DNA of 6,744 nt, taken from the NCBI GenBank assembly GCA_030151745.1, contig JASLDA010000018.1:1-6744 (forward strand), written 5' to 3'. How positions within the stretch are numbered: the stretch's first letter is position 1; each line of letters begins with the position of its first letter. This document shows, in pieces, positions 1 through 5,169 of the stretch. The notes beneath the pieces were generated by a model. The model was not told the origin of the DNA, made no database searches, and saw only the letters and a list, made by a program, of their open reading frames with translations. This stretch comes from Chitinophagaceae bacterium (GTDB lineage Bacteria > Bacteroidota > Bacteroidia > Chitinophagales > Chitinophagaceae). The position numbers and the translations under genes are program-made.

Positions 1-128
1 AACCATTTGGAGATCCGGCCCTGGCGCAGCAGCACCAGCATCTTTTCCTCGATCATCCGCGGCCGTACCAGTTCCGTGTAGAGCCGCACCAGCTGATCAT
101 CCGTAAAACCCGAGCGTTCGAATTGCAT
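1..128 (-). CDS. Thiamine-diphosphate-dependent 2-oxo acid dehydrogenase E1 component, N-terminal fragment
   Basis: The gene reads leftward from an ATG at 128-126 and leaves the window after 42 whole codons, so only the N-terminus is visible. The translation begins MQFERSGFTDD, continues through RPRMIEEKMLVLLRQGRISK and ends in W at the edge. The 'EEKMLxLLRQGxxSKW' pattern is what I associate with E1 components of the pyruvate or branched-chain 2-oxo acid dehydrogenase family; in Bacteroidota these are often one fused alpha/beta chain. Such enzymes decarboxylate a 2-oxo acid with thiamine diphosphate and pass the acyl group to lipoyl-E2 in the cytoplasm. The catalytic and cofactor-binding parts lie outside the window, so the substrate cannot be assigned. 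No Shine-Dalgarno sequence precedes the start. Family assignment rests on pattern recognition of a short segment; the reading frame itself is clear. Confidence 0.65.
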   Translation of the reverse strand, partial: MQFERSGFTDDQLVRLYTELVRPRMIEEKMLVLLRQGRISKW

Positions 129-133
129 GGGCG

Positions 134-141
134 CAAAGGTA
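134..141 (-). promoter_or_regulatory. Possible Bacteroidota -7 promoter element (TACCTTTG) for the E1 gene
   Basis: On the minus strand TACCTTTG matches the TAnnTTTG consensus exactly and ends five bases before the ATG at 128. No clear TTG stands at the expected -33 position; TTC is nearest. With the usual spacing, transcription would start at or next to the start codon and give a nearly leaderless message. A chance match is quite possible. Confidence 0.3.
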
Positions 142-143
142 TA

Positions 144-184
144 AGGGGATTAGGGGATTGGAAGATTGGGGTGTTTGGAGATTC
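144..184. repeat. Degenerate tandem repeat of about 8 bases upstream of the E1 gene
   Basis: On the plus strand the units are AGGGGATT (144-151), AGGGGATT (152-159), GGAAGATT (160-167), GGGGTGTTT (168-176) and GGAGATTC (177-184). Read in the sense direction of the E1 gene the core is AATCyyCC. The tract sits about 15 bases upstream of the E1 start codon. It resembles the heptamer tract at 3457-3491, which also lies just before a start codon. Confidence 0.7.
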
Positions 185-386
185 GGGGACGTAGGGCCGG
201 GAGCCCCGCAACAAGTATGGCGAGCACGTATTGCGCAACGCTTCAAAGTCATCGGCCCATGATAATCAGCGCTCTTTCGCGGGCGGCGCTCTCAGGAAAC
301 GTCAGCGGATTGTTGAAAACATGCCGGGCTGCCGCTTCTGACAGTTCCCTGTCGACGGCCGGCCCAACCCTTCCGTCTTTCGGAGC
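185..386. other. Stretch without an assignable gene between the E1 and SGNH hydrolase genes
   Basis: Together with the repeat tract this makes a 258-base gap between divergent genes. I see no RNA gene, no clear promoter for the rightward gene and no recognisable protein. A minus-strand frame open from 386 to a TGA at 249-251 has coding-like composition (ends in ALIIMGR) but no start of its own; it continues only as an antisense shadow of the downstream gene. A plus-strand frame ends in TGA at 388-390, overlapping the next start as ATGA, but its serine/alanine-rich translation looks like a shadow. Confidence 0.5.
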
Positions 387-1652
387 ATGAAGAAGCTTTA
401 CCTCCTGCTCATACTTTATCTGGCGACTTTCCTCGCGACGCAGGCCCAGCCCGGAGACACGGTCCGCGTGCTGTTCCTGGGCAACAGCTTTACCGGCGCG
501 AACAATATGCCCGGCCTGTTCGAAGACCTGGCCCGGGCTGCCGGTCGCAATGTGATCGTACGGATGCATGCGCCGGGCGGCGTCTATATCGGAGATACCC
601 GGCCCGGGCAGCTTTCCCACGCCTACGACCCTGCCGTCCATCAGCTGCTTAAAAGCGAGAAATGGGACTACGTCGTCGCGCAGGACAACCAGGGACATTA
701 CTCCTATGACATCGGCGTTTACCCCTCCTACGCCGAGGTGTATAGAGGCCATACGATCATCCGCGACACCCTGCTTAGCGCCAATCCCTGCGGCCGGCTT
801 ATCCTCTTTTCCGGCTGGTGCTTCAAAAACGGCTGGCCGGGCCAGTTCCCCGACGGCAAGTCGATGAACCAGCGCGTGTATGAAAACTACGTCTATGCCA
901 ATAAAACCATCAAAGAGCTGGTAAGCCCGATCGGCATCGCCTGGAACCGCGTCTCCGATTCTCTGCCGGGGGTCGATCTCTGGAGCCCGGACGAAGCGCA
1001 TCCTTCGCTGGAAGGCAGCTATGTCACCGCTGCGACAGTCTACGCGACGATCTTCCGCAGCGATCCCTACACGCTGCGCTTCGACGGCGGGATCAATCCC
1101 GCTCAGGCAAAGCTCATGCGCCGCACGGCTTTCGAGGTTGTGATGGACAGCCTTGGCCCGACGAGCCTGGCCGCCCACACGCTGAGCCTTACCGCCGGCG
1201 CCACGCAGCTGACGGCCGGCAGCGGTTACAGGACCTACCAATGGTATTCCGCCGGCCGGCTTGTCGCCACTACGACTGCGGCGAGCTACACGCCGGCCGC
1301 CAGCGGTTGCTACCAGGTCATCGGGACGAATGCCGGCGGCTGCAGGCAGCGCTCGCCGGTGGTCTGCTTTGCAAAGAGCGGCACGCCGTCGGCGGTCGGA
1401 GGTTGGGAAGCCGGGGCTGTCAGCCTCTTCCCGAACCCCAGCTCCGGCGAGCTGAACATCCGGTTCCCCGCTCCGGTCCGGCAGGCCATGGTCGCGCTCT
1501 GCGATCTGAAAGGCAGCATTGTATACCGGCAGCAGCTCGGCGGCGGGGAAAGTTTCCGTTGCCGGATTCCGGCGCCGGGGCCCGGCCTTTACATAGTCCG
1601 TATCGATACCGAGCGCGGCAGTATCGTGCAGCGCCTGCGCCTAGAGCCCTAG
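387..1652 (+). CDS. Secreted SGNH/GDSL-type hydrolase (DUF4886-like) with type IX secretion C-terminal sorting domain
   Basis: This 421-residue protein is probably an exported esterase or carbohydrate deacetylase-like hydrolase. Residues 1-20 form a signal peptide (MKK, a leucine-rich core, likely cleavage after TQA). The SGNH-like domain covers roughly 25-255. Block I is FLGNSFTG, giving Ser34 as candidate nucleophile with Asn in place of Asp in the usual GDS. Block V is DEAHPS, giving Asp202 and His205. Gly64/65 and the 'VVAQDNQGH' segment near 96-104 are candidate oxyanion-hole positions. Residues about 265-328 look like an Ig-like module (TYQWYSAG...CYQVIGTNAGGC). Residues about 343-421 (SLFPNPSSGELNI ... 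GLYIVRI) match the type A sorting domain removed during type IX export, so the enzyme should be on the cell surface or released. The ATG at 387 is chosen because the signal peptide begins there. The substrate is unknown. It converges with the glycosyltransferase gene six bases downstream. Confidence 0.85.
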   Translation: MKKLYLLLILYLATFLATQAQPGDTVRVLFLGNSFTGANNMPGLFEDLARAAGRNVIVRMHAPGGVYIGDTRPGQLSHAYDPAVHQLLKSEKWDYVVAQDNQGHYSYDIGVYPSYAEVYRGHTIIRDTLLSANPCGRLILFSGWCFKNGWPGQFPDGKSMNQRVYENYVYANKTIKELVSPIGIAWNRVSDSLPGVDLWSPDEAHPSLEGSYVTAATVYATIFRSDPYTLRFDGGINPAQAKLMRRTAFEVVMDSLGPTSLAAHTLSLTAGATQLTAGSGYRTYQWYSAGRLVATTTAASYTPAASGCYQVIGTNAGGCRQRSPVVCFAKSGTPSAVGGWEAGAVSLFPNPSSGELNIRFPAPVRQAMVALCDLKGSIVYRQQLGGGESFRCRIPAPGPGLYIVRIDTERGSIVQRLRLEP

Positions 1653-1670
1653 CAGGCTTCATTGCCTGCT
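1651..1670. terminator. Hairpin shared by two convergent genes, possible bidirectional terminator
   Basis: AGCAGGC (1651-1657) and GCCTGCT (1664-1670) form a perfect 7-bp stem with a 6-base loop. The left arm includes the last two bases of the SGNH hydrolase stop codon (1650-1652), and the loop and right arm include the glycosyltransferase stop (TGA on the minus strand, 1661-1659) and its last codons. No T-run follows on either strand, so it is not a textbook intrinsic terminator, although the position between convergent genes suits one. Confidence 0.45.
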
Positions 1671-2753
1671 GCCGACATCCTCCAGCCATGCGTCCAGCAC
1701 CGCTTCAAACTCCCTGTGCGCGCCTGCGGGCCGGAACGCATGAAAGGGAAAGACCTTCGTTGCCTGCAGCGCGGCGTCCAGCCTGAGATGTTTTTGGGAG
1801 CAATGCATGAAGATGCCCGCAGCATGCAGTTCCCGTGCCAGGTATTCCTGCTCTGTCTGTCCGGGAGTAGGGATAAGAATGGCCGGCTTGCCGAGCAGCG
1901 TCAGGTCCATCAGGCTGGAATAGCCGCTGCGGCAGACCACCATGGACGCTCCGCCGAGAATATGCTGGAGCTGGGCTGTCGTTGCGCGCGGAAAATGCCG
2001 GATATGCCCCGGGATCGCTTCCCGTACCGCGTCGGGATGCCCTTCCACGAATATGAAACGGTGCCCGGGCATGGCGAGGGCTTGTTCCCATAGGGAATCC
2101 GAGAGCAAGCTCCGCTGCGGCTCGGGGCCGCTGAGGAGAATGAGCACGTAAGCCTCGTCCTGCACCGGTGCGGGCTGCAGCTGCGAGAGCCAGCCTATAT
2201 ACCGGGCATTGCTCGGCAGCGGGACCGGGTGGGCCAGCCGGCCCGAGAGATTCGGCTCGCTTCCGACATCCACCAGCCAGCTCTGCCCGAAGCGTTCCAG
2301 CATGGGGTAATGCAGGCGTCTTGCGAGCGCGTCGGCCATCCCTCCCAGCCCCGTGATCAGCCCGGCCTGATGGGTCAGGATGACGGCCGGGACGCGTGGA
2401 TGCCAGAGCCCGTACCTGTTATCGGAGATGACGGCGTCAATCTCGTCGCGCTCAACGATTTCGGCCAGCCAGCGATGCTCATACCGGATTCTGCGCAGGA
2501 TTTTTGGAATTTGCCGCAGGATATTCGGTAAAAAAGGACCTGCGCTGTACTTTACACCGTATCCCGGCAGGTCCAGGCAGCGTATGCCTGGGAAGGCCGA
2601 GCTAAGAAAGGTCTTTTGAACGTCATTTCCGGCAACGACGACCTCACGTTTTTCGTTCAGCAGCCGTCTAATGATTGGAATGCAGCGTGTAGTATGCCCA
2701 AGCCCCCAGTCGAGCGGCGCAATTAGGATTCGTCTAACAGGGGAGGCAGGCAA
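1659..2753 (-). CDS. MurG-like (GT28/GT-B fold) glycosyltransferase
   Basis: This 364-residue cytoplasmic or membrane-associated enzyme probably transfers a sugar from a nucleotide donor to a lipid or glycan acceptor. The N-terminal half opens with RRILIAPLDWGLGHTTRCIPI (residues 7-27), a glycine-rich acceptor-side loop typical of MurG/MGDG-synthase-type transferases. The C-terminal half has 'LILLSGPEPQR' (204-214), a segment that usually starts the donor domain. It also carries RSGYSSLMDLTLLGKP (275-290) and PTPGQTEQEYLA (295-306), matching the donor-binding 'GxxS..E....G.P....P....Q..NA' signature with substitutions. The frame has no ATG near its beginning. TTG at 2753-2751 is the only usual start codon between an upstream in-frame TAG (2762-2760) and the conserved core, and gives a short MPASPV extension. 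No signal peptide or membrane helix is evident. Acceptor and pathway cannot be told; true MurG is unlikely because there is no cell-division or cell-wall gene context. Confidence 0.8.
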   Translation of the reverse strand: MPASPVRRILIAPLDWGLGHTTRCIPIIRRLLNEKREVVVAGNDVQKTFLSSAFPGIRCLDLPGYGVKYSAGPFLPNILRQIPKILRRIRYEHRWLAEIVERDEIDAVISDNRYGLWHPRVPAVILTHQAGLITGLGGMADALARRLHYPMLERFGQSWLVDVGSEPNLSGRLAHPVPLPSNARYIGWLSQLQPAPVQDEAYVLILLSGPEPQRSLLSDSLWEQALAMPGHRFIFVEGHPDAVREAIPGHIRHFPRATTAQLQHILGGASMVVCRSGYSSLMDLTLLGKPAILIPTPGQTEQEYLARELHAAGIFMHCSQKHLRLDAALQATKVFPFHAFRPAGAHREFEAVLDAWLEDVGSRQ

Positions 2754-2760
2754 AGAGTAC

Positions 2761-2768
2761 TATTTTTG
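2761..2768 (+). promoter_or_regulatory. Possible -7 promoter element (TATTTTTG) for the lipoprotein gene
   Basis: TATTTTTG matches the Bacteroidota TAnnTTTG consensus exactly, about 54 bases before the preferred lipoprotein ATG at 2822. There is no obvious -33 TTG. It is the left arm of an inverted repeat (TATTTTTGT / ACAAAAATA). Confidence 0.4.
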
Positions 2769-2798
2769 TCGTTCGAAGCATGAATCTGCCGCGGTACA

Positions 2799-2806
2799 CA
2801 AAAATA
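2799..2806 (-). promoter_or_regulatory. Possible -7 promoter element (TATTTTTG) for the glycosyltransferase gene
   Basis: The reverse complement of 2799-2806 is TATTTTTG, again an exact TAnnTTTG match, about 46 bases upstream of the glycosyltransferase TTG start. No clear -33 element is present. It faces the plus-strand copy at 2761-2768, so the two transcripts would overlap at their 5' ends by a few tens of bases. Confidence 0.35.
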
Positions 2807-2821
2807 ATAGCCTCTACACCG

Positions 2822-2959
2822 ATGCGTAAAACCATGAGCCGGTTTTCCGGATTGCTTGCCCTGGTCGCCCTGTTACTGATGGCACAAAGTTGTAGTACGT
2901 CAAAACAGTGCGGTTGCGGAGCCGATCTGAACAAGGCCTACACCCCGCGACGACGATAA
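2822..2959 (+). CDS. Small predicted lipoprotein, 45 residues
   Basis: The frame encodes a short lipoprotein signal peptide and a tiny mature part. MRKTMSRFSG gives a basic n-region, followed by the hydrophobic core LLALVALLLM and the lipobox-like AQSC with Cys24 as the lipidated residue. The mature peptide is only about 22 residues (CSTSKQCGCGADLNK... ending in three arginines) and carries two further cysteines in a CGC motif. No known domain fits. In-frame ATGs also occur at 2780 (59 residues) and 2834 (41 residues); 2822 is preferred because it gives a normal n-region and leaves a short leader after the promoter-like motif at 2761. The TAA is 18 bases from the next ATG, so co-transcription with the 81-residue gene is likely. 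Attachment to the inner or outer membrane is inferred only from the lipobox. Confidence 0.6.
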   Translation: MRKTMSRFSGLLALVALLLMAQSCSTSKQCGCGADLNKAYTPRRR

Positions 2960-2977
2960 CCTTAAAAATGAAATATT

Positions 2978-3223
2978 ATGTGGAGCAGCAGAGAAGATAA
3001 GGTTTGGATGCACTATCTCAATGATATCATCGCTTCCGATGTGCCCTCTGCGGTGTTTCTTTCAACCTTCATGCGCCATGTAATGAGAAGCCGCAGCTAC
3101 GCTAACTATCACGAGGTTGCGGATCTACAGAAGTACAAGCTGTACAGCAGCAGTAAGAAAGTCCGTATAGCCATGGCCAGCCGCCTGCGCGAGCCCTTTG
3201 TATTCGTGCTGAGCAAAAATTGA
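2978..3223 (+). CDS. Hypothetical protein, 81 residues, unrecognised
   Basis: I do not recognise this family. The frame opens MWSSREDKVWMHYLN and ends FVFVLSKN. It is basic, with many K/R residues in the C-terminal half, has no signal peptide and no membrane helix; a short hydrophobic stretch (FVFVL) lies near the C-terminus. The central part (residues about 26-46) holds several Met, His, Arg and Tyr residues. Codon use is less GC-rich than in the flanking genes (AGA, ATA, CTA and TCA codons occur), which may mean a fast-evolving or acquired gene. A second ATG at residue 11 is a possible start. The gene lies 18 bases after the lipoprotein and is closed by a strong terminator, so the two probably form one short transcription unit. 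The frame is likely but not certainly translated. Confidence 0.55.
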   Translation: MWSSREDKVWMHYLNDIIASDVPSAVFLSTFMRHVMRSRSYANYHEVADLQKYKLYSSSKKVRIAMASRLREPFVFVLSKN

Positions 3224-3245
3224 TTCGTACGCTTATATGATATTG

Positions 3246-3273
3246 AAAACGCAGGCCGGAGCCTGCGTTTTTT
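3246..3273 (+). terminator. Strong intrinsic terminator after the 81-residue gene
   Basis: AAAACGCAGGC (3246-3256) and GCCTGCGTTTT (3261-3271) form a perfect 11-bp stem with a CGGA tetraloop, and six T residues run from 3268 to 3273. It starts 22 bases after the stop codon at 3223. The A-run on the left arm would also allow some termination in the opposite direction. Confidence 0.9.
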
Positions 3274-3456
3274 CATTGCAGGCACAGCGGCGCAGGATTG
3301 GTAGCTCGAGCGCCGAAGACCCTGTATTCCTGAAGGAGCTCACGCGCATAACCCGCCTGTTTCCGGCCGTCTGCGTACCGGGAGCCGCCGCCCGCCGATT
3401 TTCGCACGGCCGCCAGGTTCCGGCATCGAACCTTCGCATCGCTTATCGCAGATACC
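3274..3456. other. Stretch without an assignable gene before the MBL-fold gene
   Basis: This is the main part of a 272-base gap between genes. It is GC-rich. A minus-strand frame ending near 3279 (ending NPAPLCLQ) is open for more than 50 codons without an ATG, and a plus-strand frame merges into an out-of-frame shadow of the MBL-fold gene. The inverted repeat AGGTTC-N7-GAACCT near 3416-3434 resembles a T-arm in size, but its loop lacks the TTC.A pattern and no tRNA surrounds it. I see no clear promoter. Confidence 0.5.
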
Positions 3457-3491
3457 GATCTTCAATCTTAGATCTACAATCTTCAATCACA
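3457..3491 (+). repeat. Heptamer tandem repeat directly upstream of the MBL-fold gene
   Basis: Five consecutive 7-base units are visible: GATCTTC, AATCTTA, GATCTAC, AATCTTC and AATCACA, with consensus RATCTTC. The last unit ends four bases before the ATG at 3496, so the tract is very likely part of the 5' leader or promoter region. It resembles the 8-base tract upstream of the E1 gene when both are read in the sense direction. Confidence 0.8.
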
Positions 3492-3495
3492 ATTG

Positions 3496-4530
3496 ATGTC
3501 GCGCATATTTGGAAAGAACGCAACCGGCGATCGACTGCGCCGTATTCAGTCTTCACCGCAGTACAGGAACGGGCGCTTCCAGAATCAGAGCTTTACCCCG
3601 GACCTGAGCGAGGACGCGACGATGTGGAAAGTCCTCCGGGCCTTCCGGAACCGGCCGAAAAGCGTGCGGCCGCCGATGCCGGTCCAGGCGCTCGCACCCG
3701 ATTTTCAATCCCTGCTCTCGGCCCCGGACGACGCACTGATCTGGTTCGGGCACTCTTCCTACCTGCTGCGGACATCCGGCAGAACATTCCTGGTGGACCC
3801 GGTGTTCAGCCGGCGCGCTTCGCCGATGCCGGGCTTCGTGAAGGCATTCCCCGGAACCGATATCGTAAAGCCCGCCGATCTCCCGGAGCTGGATTACCTC
3901 GTCATTACGCACGATCACTACGACCACCTGGATTACGATACGATCCGGCAGCTGAAGCAGAAGGTGAAGCACTGGATCTGCAGCCTGGGCACCGGCGCGC
4001 ACCTGGAATACTGGGGCGTCCCAGCCGGGAGGATTTCCGAGCTCGACTGGTGGGAATCGGTTCAACCGGAGCCGGGCTTAAATATGACGGCGACCCCTGG
4101 ACGTCATTTCAGCGGGCGCCTTAAGCGGGCTCAGACGCTCTGGGCCTCCTTCGTGCTGGAGACGCCGGGGCGACGCTATTTCATCGGCGGGGACTCGGGC
4201 TTTGACGCACATTTCGGGGAGATCGGAAAACGCTTCGGTCCCTTTGACCTGGCGATCCTGGAATGCGGGCAATATCACGAATACTGGAAGCATATTCATA
4301 TGATGCCAGAAGAGACGGCCCTGGCCGCGGAGCTGCTCGGCGCAAAGGCCTTGCTGCCGGTGCATTGGGGCAAGTTCAACCTCGCGCTGCATCCCTGGGA
4401 CGAGTCGATCGAGCGCCTGCTCAAGGCTGCAGCCGGGCGGCCCTACGAGGTGCTGACACCGGCAATCGGCCAGACGGTGCTGCTCAACGGGGAGCAGCGC
4501 TACGATAAGACATGGTGGCGGCGGGACTAG
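3496..4530 (+). CDS. MBL-fold metallohydrolase (UlaG / NAPE-PLD-like)
   Basis: This 344-residue protein is a zinc-dependent hydrolase of the metallo-beta-lactamase superfamily, closest by pattern to the UlaG/NAPE-PLD-like branch. The conserved N-terminus is MSRIFGKNATGDRLRRIQSS. The fold starts near residue 80 (IWFGHSSYLL). Metal ligands are visible as HDHYDH (His139, His141, Asp143, His144), HFSG (His204), GGDSG (Asp233) and PVHW (His290). His266 and His268 in 'KHIHMMPE' are further conserved positions. All expected ligand motifs are intact, so the enzyme should be active. The substrate is unknown; family members act on phosphodiester or lactone bonds. A TTG one codon upstream (3493) is open, but the ATG at 3496 is the better start and gives the usual N-terminus. 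No signal peptide is seen, so it is probably cytoplasmic. The heptamer repeat abuts its start. Confidence 0.9.
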   Translation: MSRIFGKNATGDRLRRIQSSPQYRNGRFQNQSFTPDLSEDATMWKVLRAFRNRPKSVRPPMPVQALAPDFQSLLSAPDDALIWFGHSSYLLRTSGRTFLVDPVFSRRASPMPGFVKAFPGTDIVKPADLPELDYLVITHDHYDHLDYDTIRQLKQKVKHWICSLGTGAHLEYWGVPAGRISELDWWESVQPEPGLNMTATPGRHFSGRLKRAQTLWASFVLETPGRRYFIGGDSGFDAHFGEIGKRFGPFDLAILECGQYHEYWKHIHMMPEETALAAELLGAKALLPVHWGKFNLALHPWDESIERLLKAAAGRPYEVLTPAIGQTVLLNGEQRYDKTWWRRD

Positions 4531-4531
4531 C

Positions 4532-4559
4532 CGCAGCTTCATCTGCGCAGCTGCGTTTT
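4532..4559 (+). terminator. Weak intrinsic terminator-like hairpin after the MBL-fold gene
   Basis: CGCAGC (4532-4537) pairs with GCTGCG (4550-4555) around a 12-base loop, followed by TTTT (4556-4559). It begins one base after the stop codon. An alternative local fold uses the palindromes CTGCGCAG and CGCAGCTGCG. The stem and T-run are short. Confidence 0.5.
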
Positions 4560-4565
4560 GAGAAG

Positions 4566-4608
4566 CGGTTCAAGGTGTCACCTCCATTGGAGGTGACACC
4601 TTGAACCG
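4566..4608. repeat. Perfect 43-base palindrome with nested palindromes in each arm
   Basis: Arms of 21 bases (4566-4586 and 4588-4608) are perfectly complementary around a single T at 4587. Each arm also contains an 11-base dyad of its own: AGGTGTCACCT (4573-4583) and AGGTGACACCT (4591-4601). No T-run follows. It may strengthen termination of the upstream gene, protect the mRNA 3' end, or be a dispersed REP-like or miniature mobile repeat. Confidence 0.9.
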
Positions 4609-4697
4609 AACGAGGGAAATCGTTCTTTTCCCGGGGATTCCGGGGAACAAAATAAAACTTTGCAGGGCGCTAGCCGACCTGCCAACTAAATTGCATC

Positions 4698-5138
4698 ATG
4701 CCGAAGCCCCAGTCGTACTCCAACCATATCTTCTTTTACCCGCCGCACCACTTCATATTCCTGCCGCTCGGCGGGATCCTGACCGTCGTTGCGGGCTACC
4801 GGGCCTGGAGCCTGCCTGAAGAGCGGTCCATGTGGATGGGCTTCGCCGCGGTATTCCTCATGCTTACCTGGCTGAGCGCGATGCTCCGGCAGCACTACGC
4901 GCTGGGCCTGCAGGACCGGATCATACGGCTCGAGCTGCGGCAGCGCTATTTCGAGCTTACGGGAGAGCGCCTGGAGCCCCTGGAATCGCAGCTGAGCTTC
5001 GGACAAATCGCCGCCCTGCGCTTTGCGCCCGACGAGGAGCTGAAAGCCTTGCTAGACGCGGCCCTGCAGGAAAAGCTCCCAGCCGGGGAAATCAAGCAGC
5101 GCATCCGTAGCTGGAAAGGAGATTACCAGCGCGTCTGA
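4698..5138 (+). CDS. DUF6526 family membrane protein
   Basis: This 146-residue protein has the hallmarks of DUF6526. The start YSNHIFFYPPHHFIFLPL (residues 7-24) leads into the first membrane helix (about 18-36). A second helix spans about 46-64 (MWMGFAAVFLMLTWLSAML). The cytoplasmic C-terminal half is charged and helical: 'LQDRIIRLELRQRY' (71-84), then 'IAALRFAPDEELKALLDAAL' (104-123), ending GDYQRV. Its length is in the range I expect for the family, whose function is not known. No Shine-Dalgarno sequence precedes the ATG at 4698; the TAAATTGC just upstream matches the TAnnTTTG promoter pattern imperfectly. The gene follows the 43-base palindrome by 89 bases and probably starts the transcript that includes the FMN reductase 46 bases downstream. 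Confidence 0.85.
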   Translation: MPKPQSYSNHIFFYPPHHFIFLPLGGILTVVAGYRAWSLPEERSMWMGFAAVFLMLTWLSAMLRQHYALGLQDRIIRLELRQRYFELTGERLEPLESQLSFGQIAALRFAPDEELKALLDAALQEKLPAGEIKQRIRSWKGDYQRV

Positions 5139-5169
5139 ATGCCCGCCCCGACGGTGTAACGCTATTTGC

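Larger units (their letters stand above)
2761..2806. repeat. Inverted repeat TATTTTTGT-N28-ACAAAAATA between divergent genes
   Basis: The arms at 2761-2769 and 2798-2806 are perfectly complementary over 9 bp. They overlap the promoter-like motifs on both strands. This may simply be two promoters facing each other, or an operator for a dimeric regulator. Confidence 0.6.

Noticed and set aside
249..1241. 330-codon open frame on the minus strand opposite the SGNH hydrolase
   Set aside because: Most of it is antisense to a gene with a signal peptide, hydrolase blocks and sorting domain; long shadow frames are expected in GC-rich coding sequence.
2734..2934. 66-codon minus-strand frame between the glycosyltransferase and the lipoprotein
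   Set aside because: It overlaps the lipoprotein on the other strand, runs over the glycosyltransferase start and shows no family features.
2968..3000. Ten-codon frame (MKYYVEQQRR) overlapping the start of the 81-residue gene
   Set aside because: Too short to support as a gene; it could at most be a leader peptide, for which there is no other evidence.
3416..3434. T-arm-like inverted repeat suggesting a tRNA
   Set aside because: The loop lacks the conserved TTC.A bases and no acceptor, D or anticodon arms are found around it.
3237..4124. 295-codon plus-strand frame overlapping the MBL-fold gene
   Set aside because: It runs out of frame through a gene with intact metal-ligand motifs, and its translation is rich in Pro, Arg and Ala with no recognisable domain.
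4631..4647. Direct repeat CCGGGGA spaced by ten bases with a weak adjacent hairpin
   Set aside because: Short and expected by chance in GC-rich intergenic sequence.
4601..4819. 72-codon plus-strand frame starting with TTG inside the palindrome
   Set aside because: It overlaps the DUF6526 gene in another frame, and that gene has the clear family signature and membrane helices.
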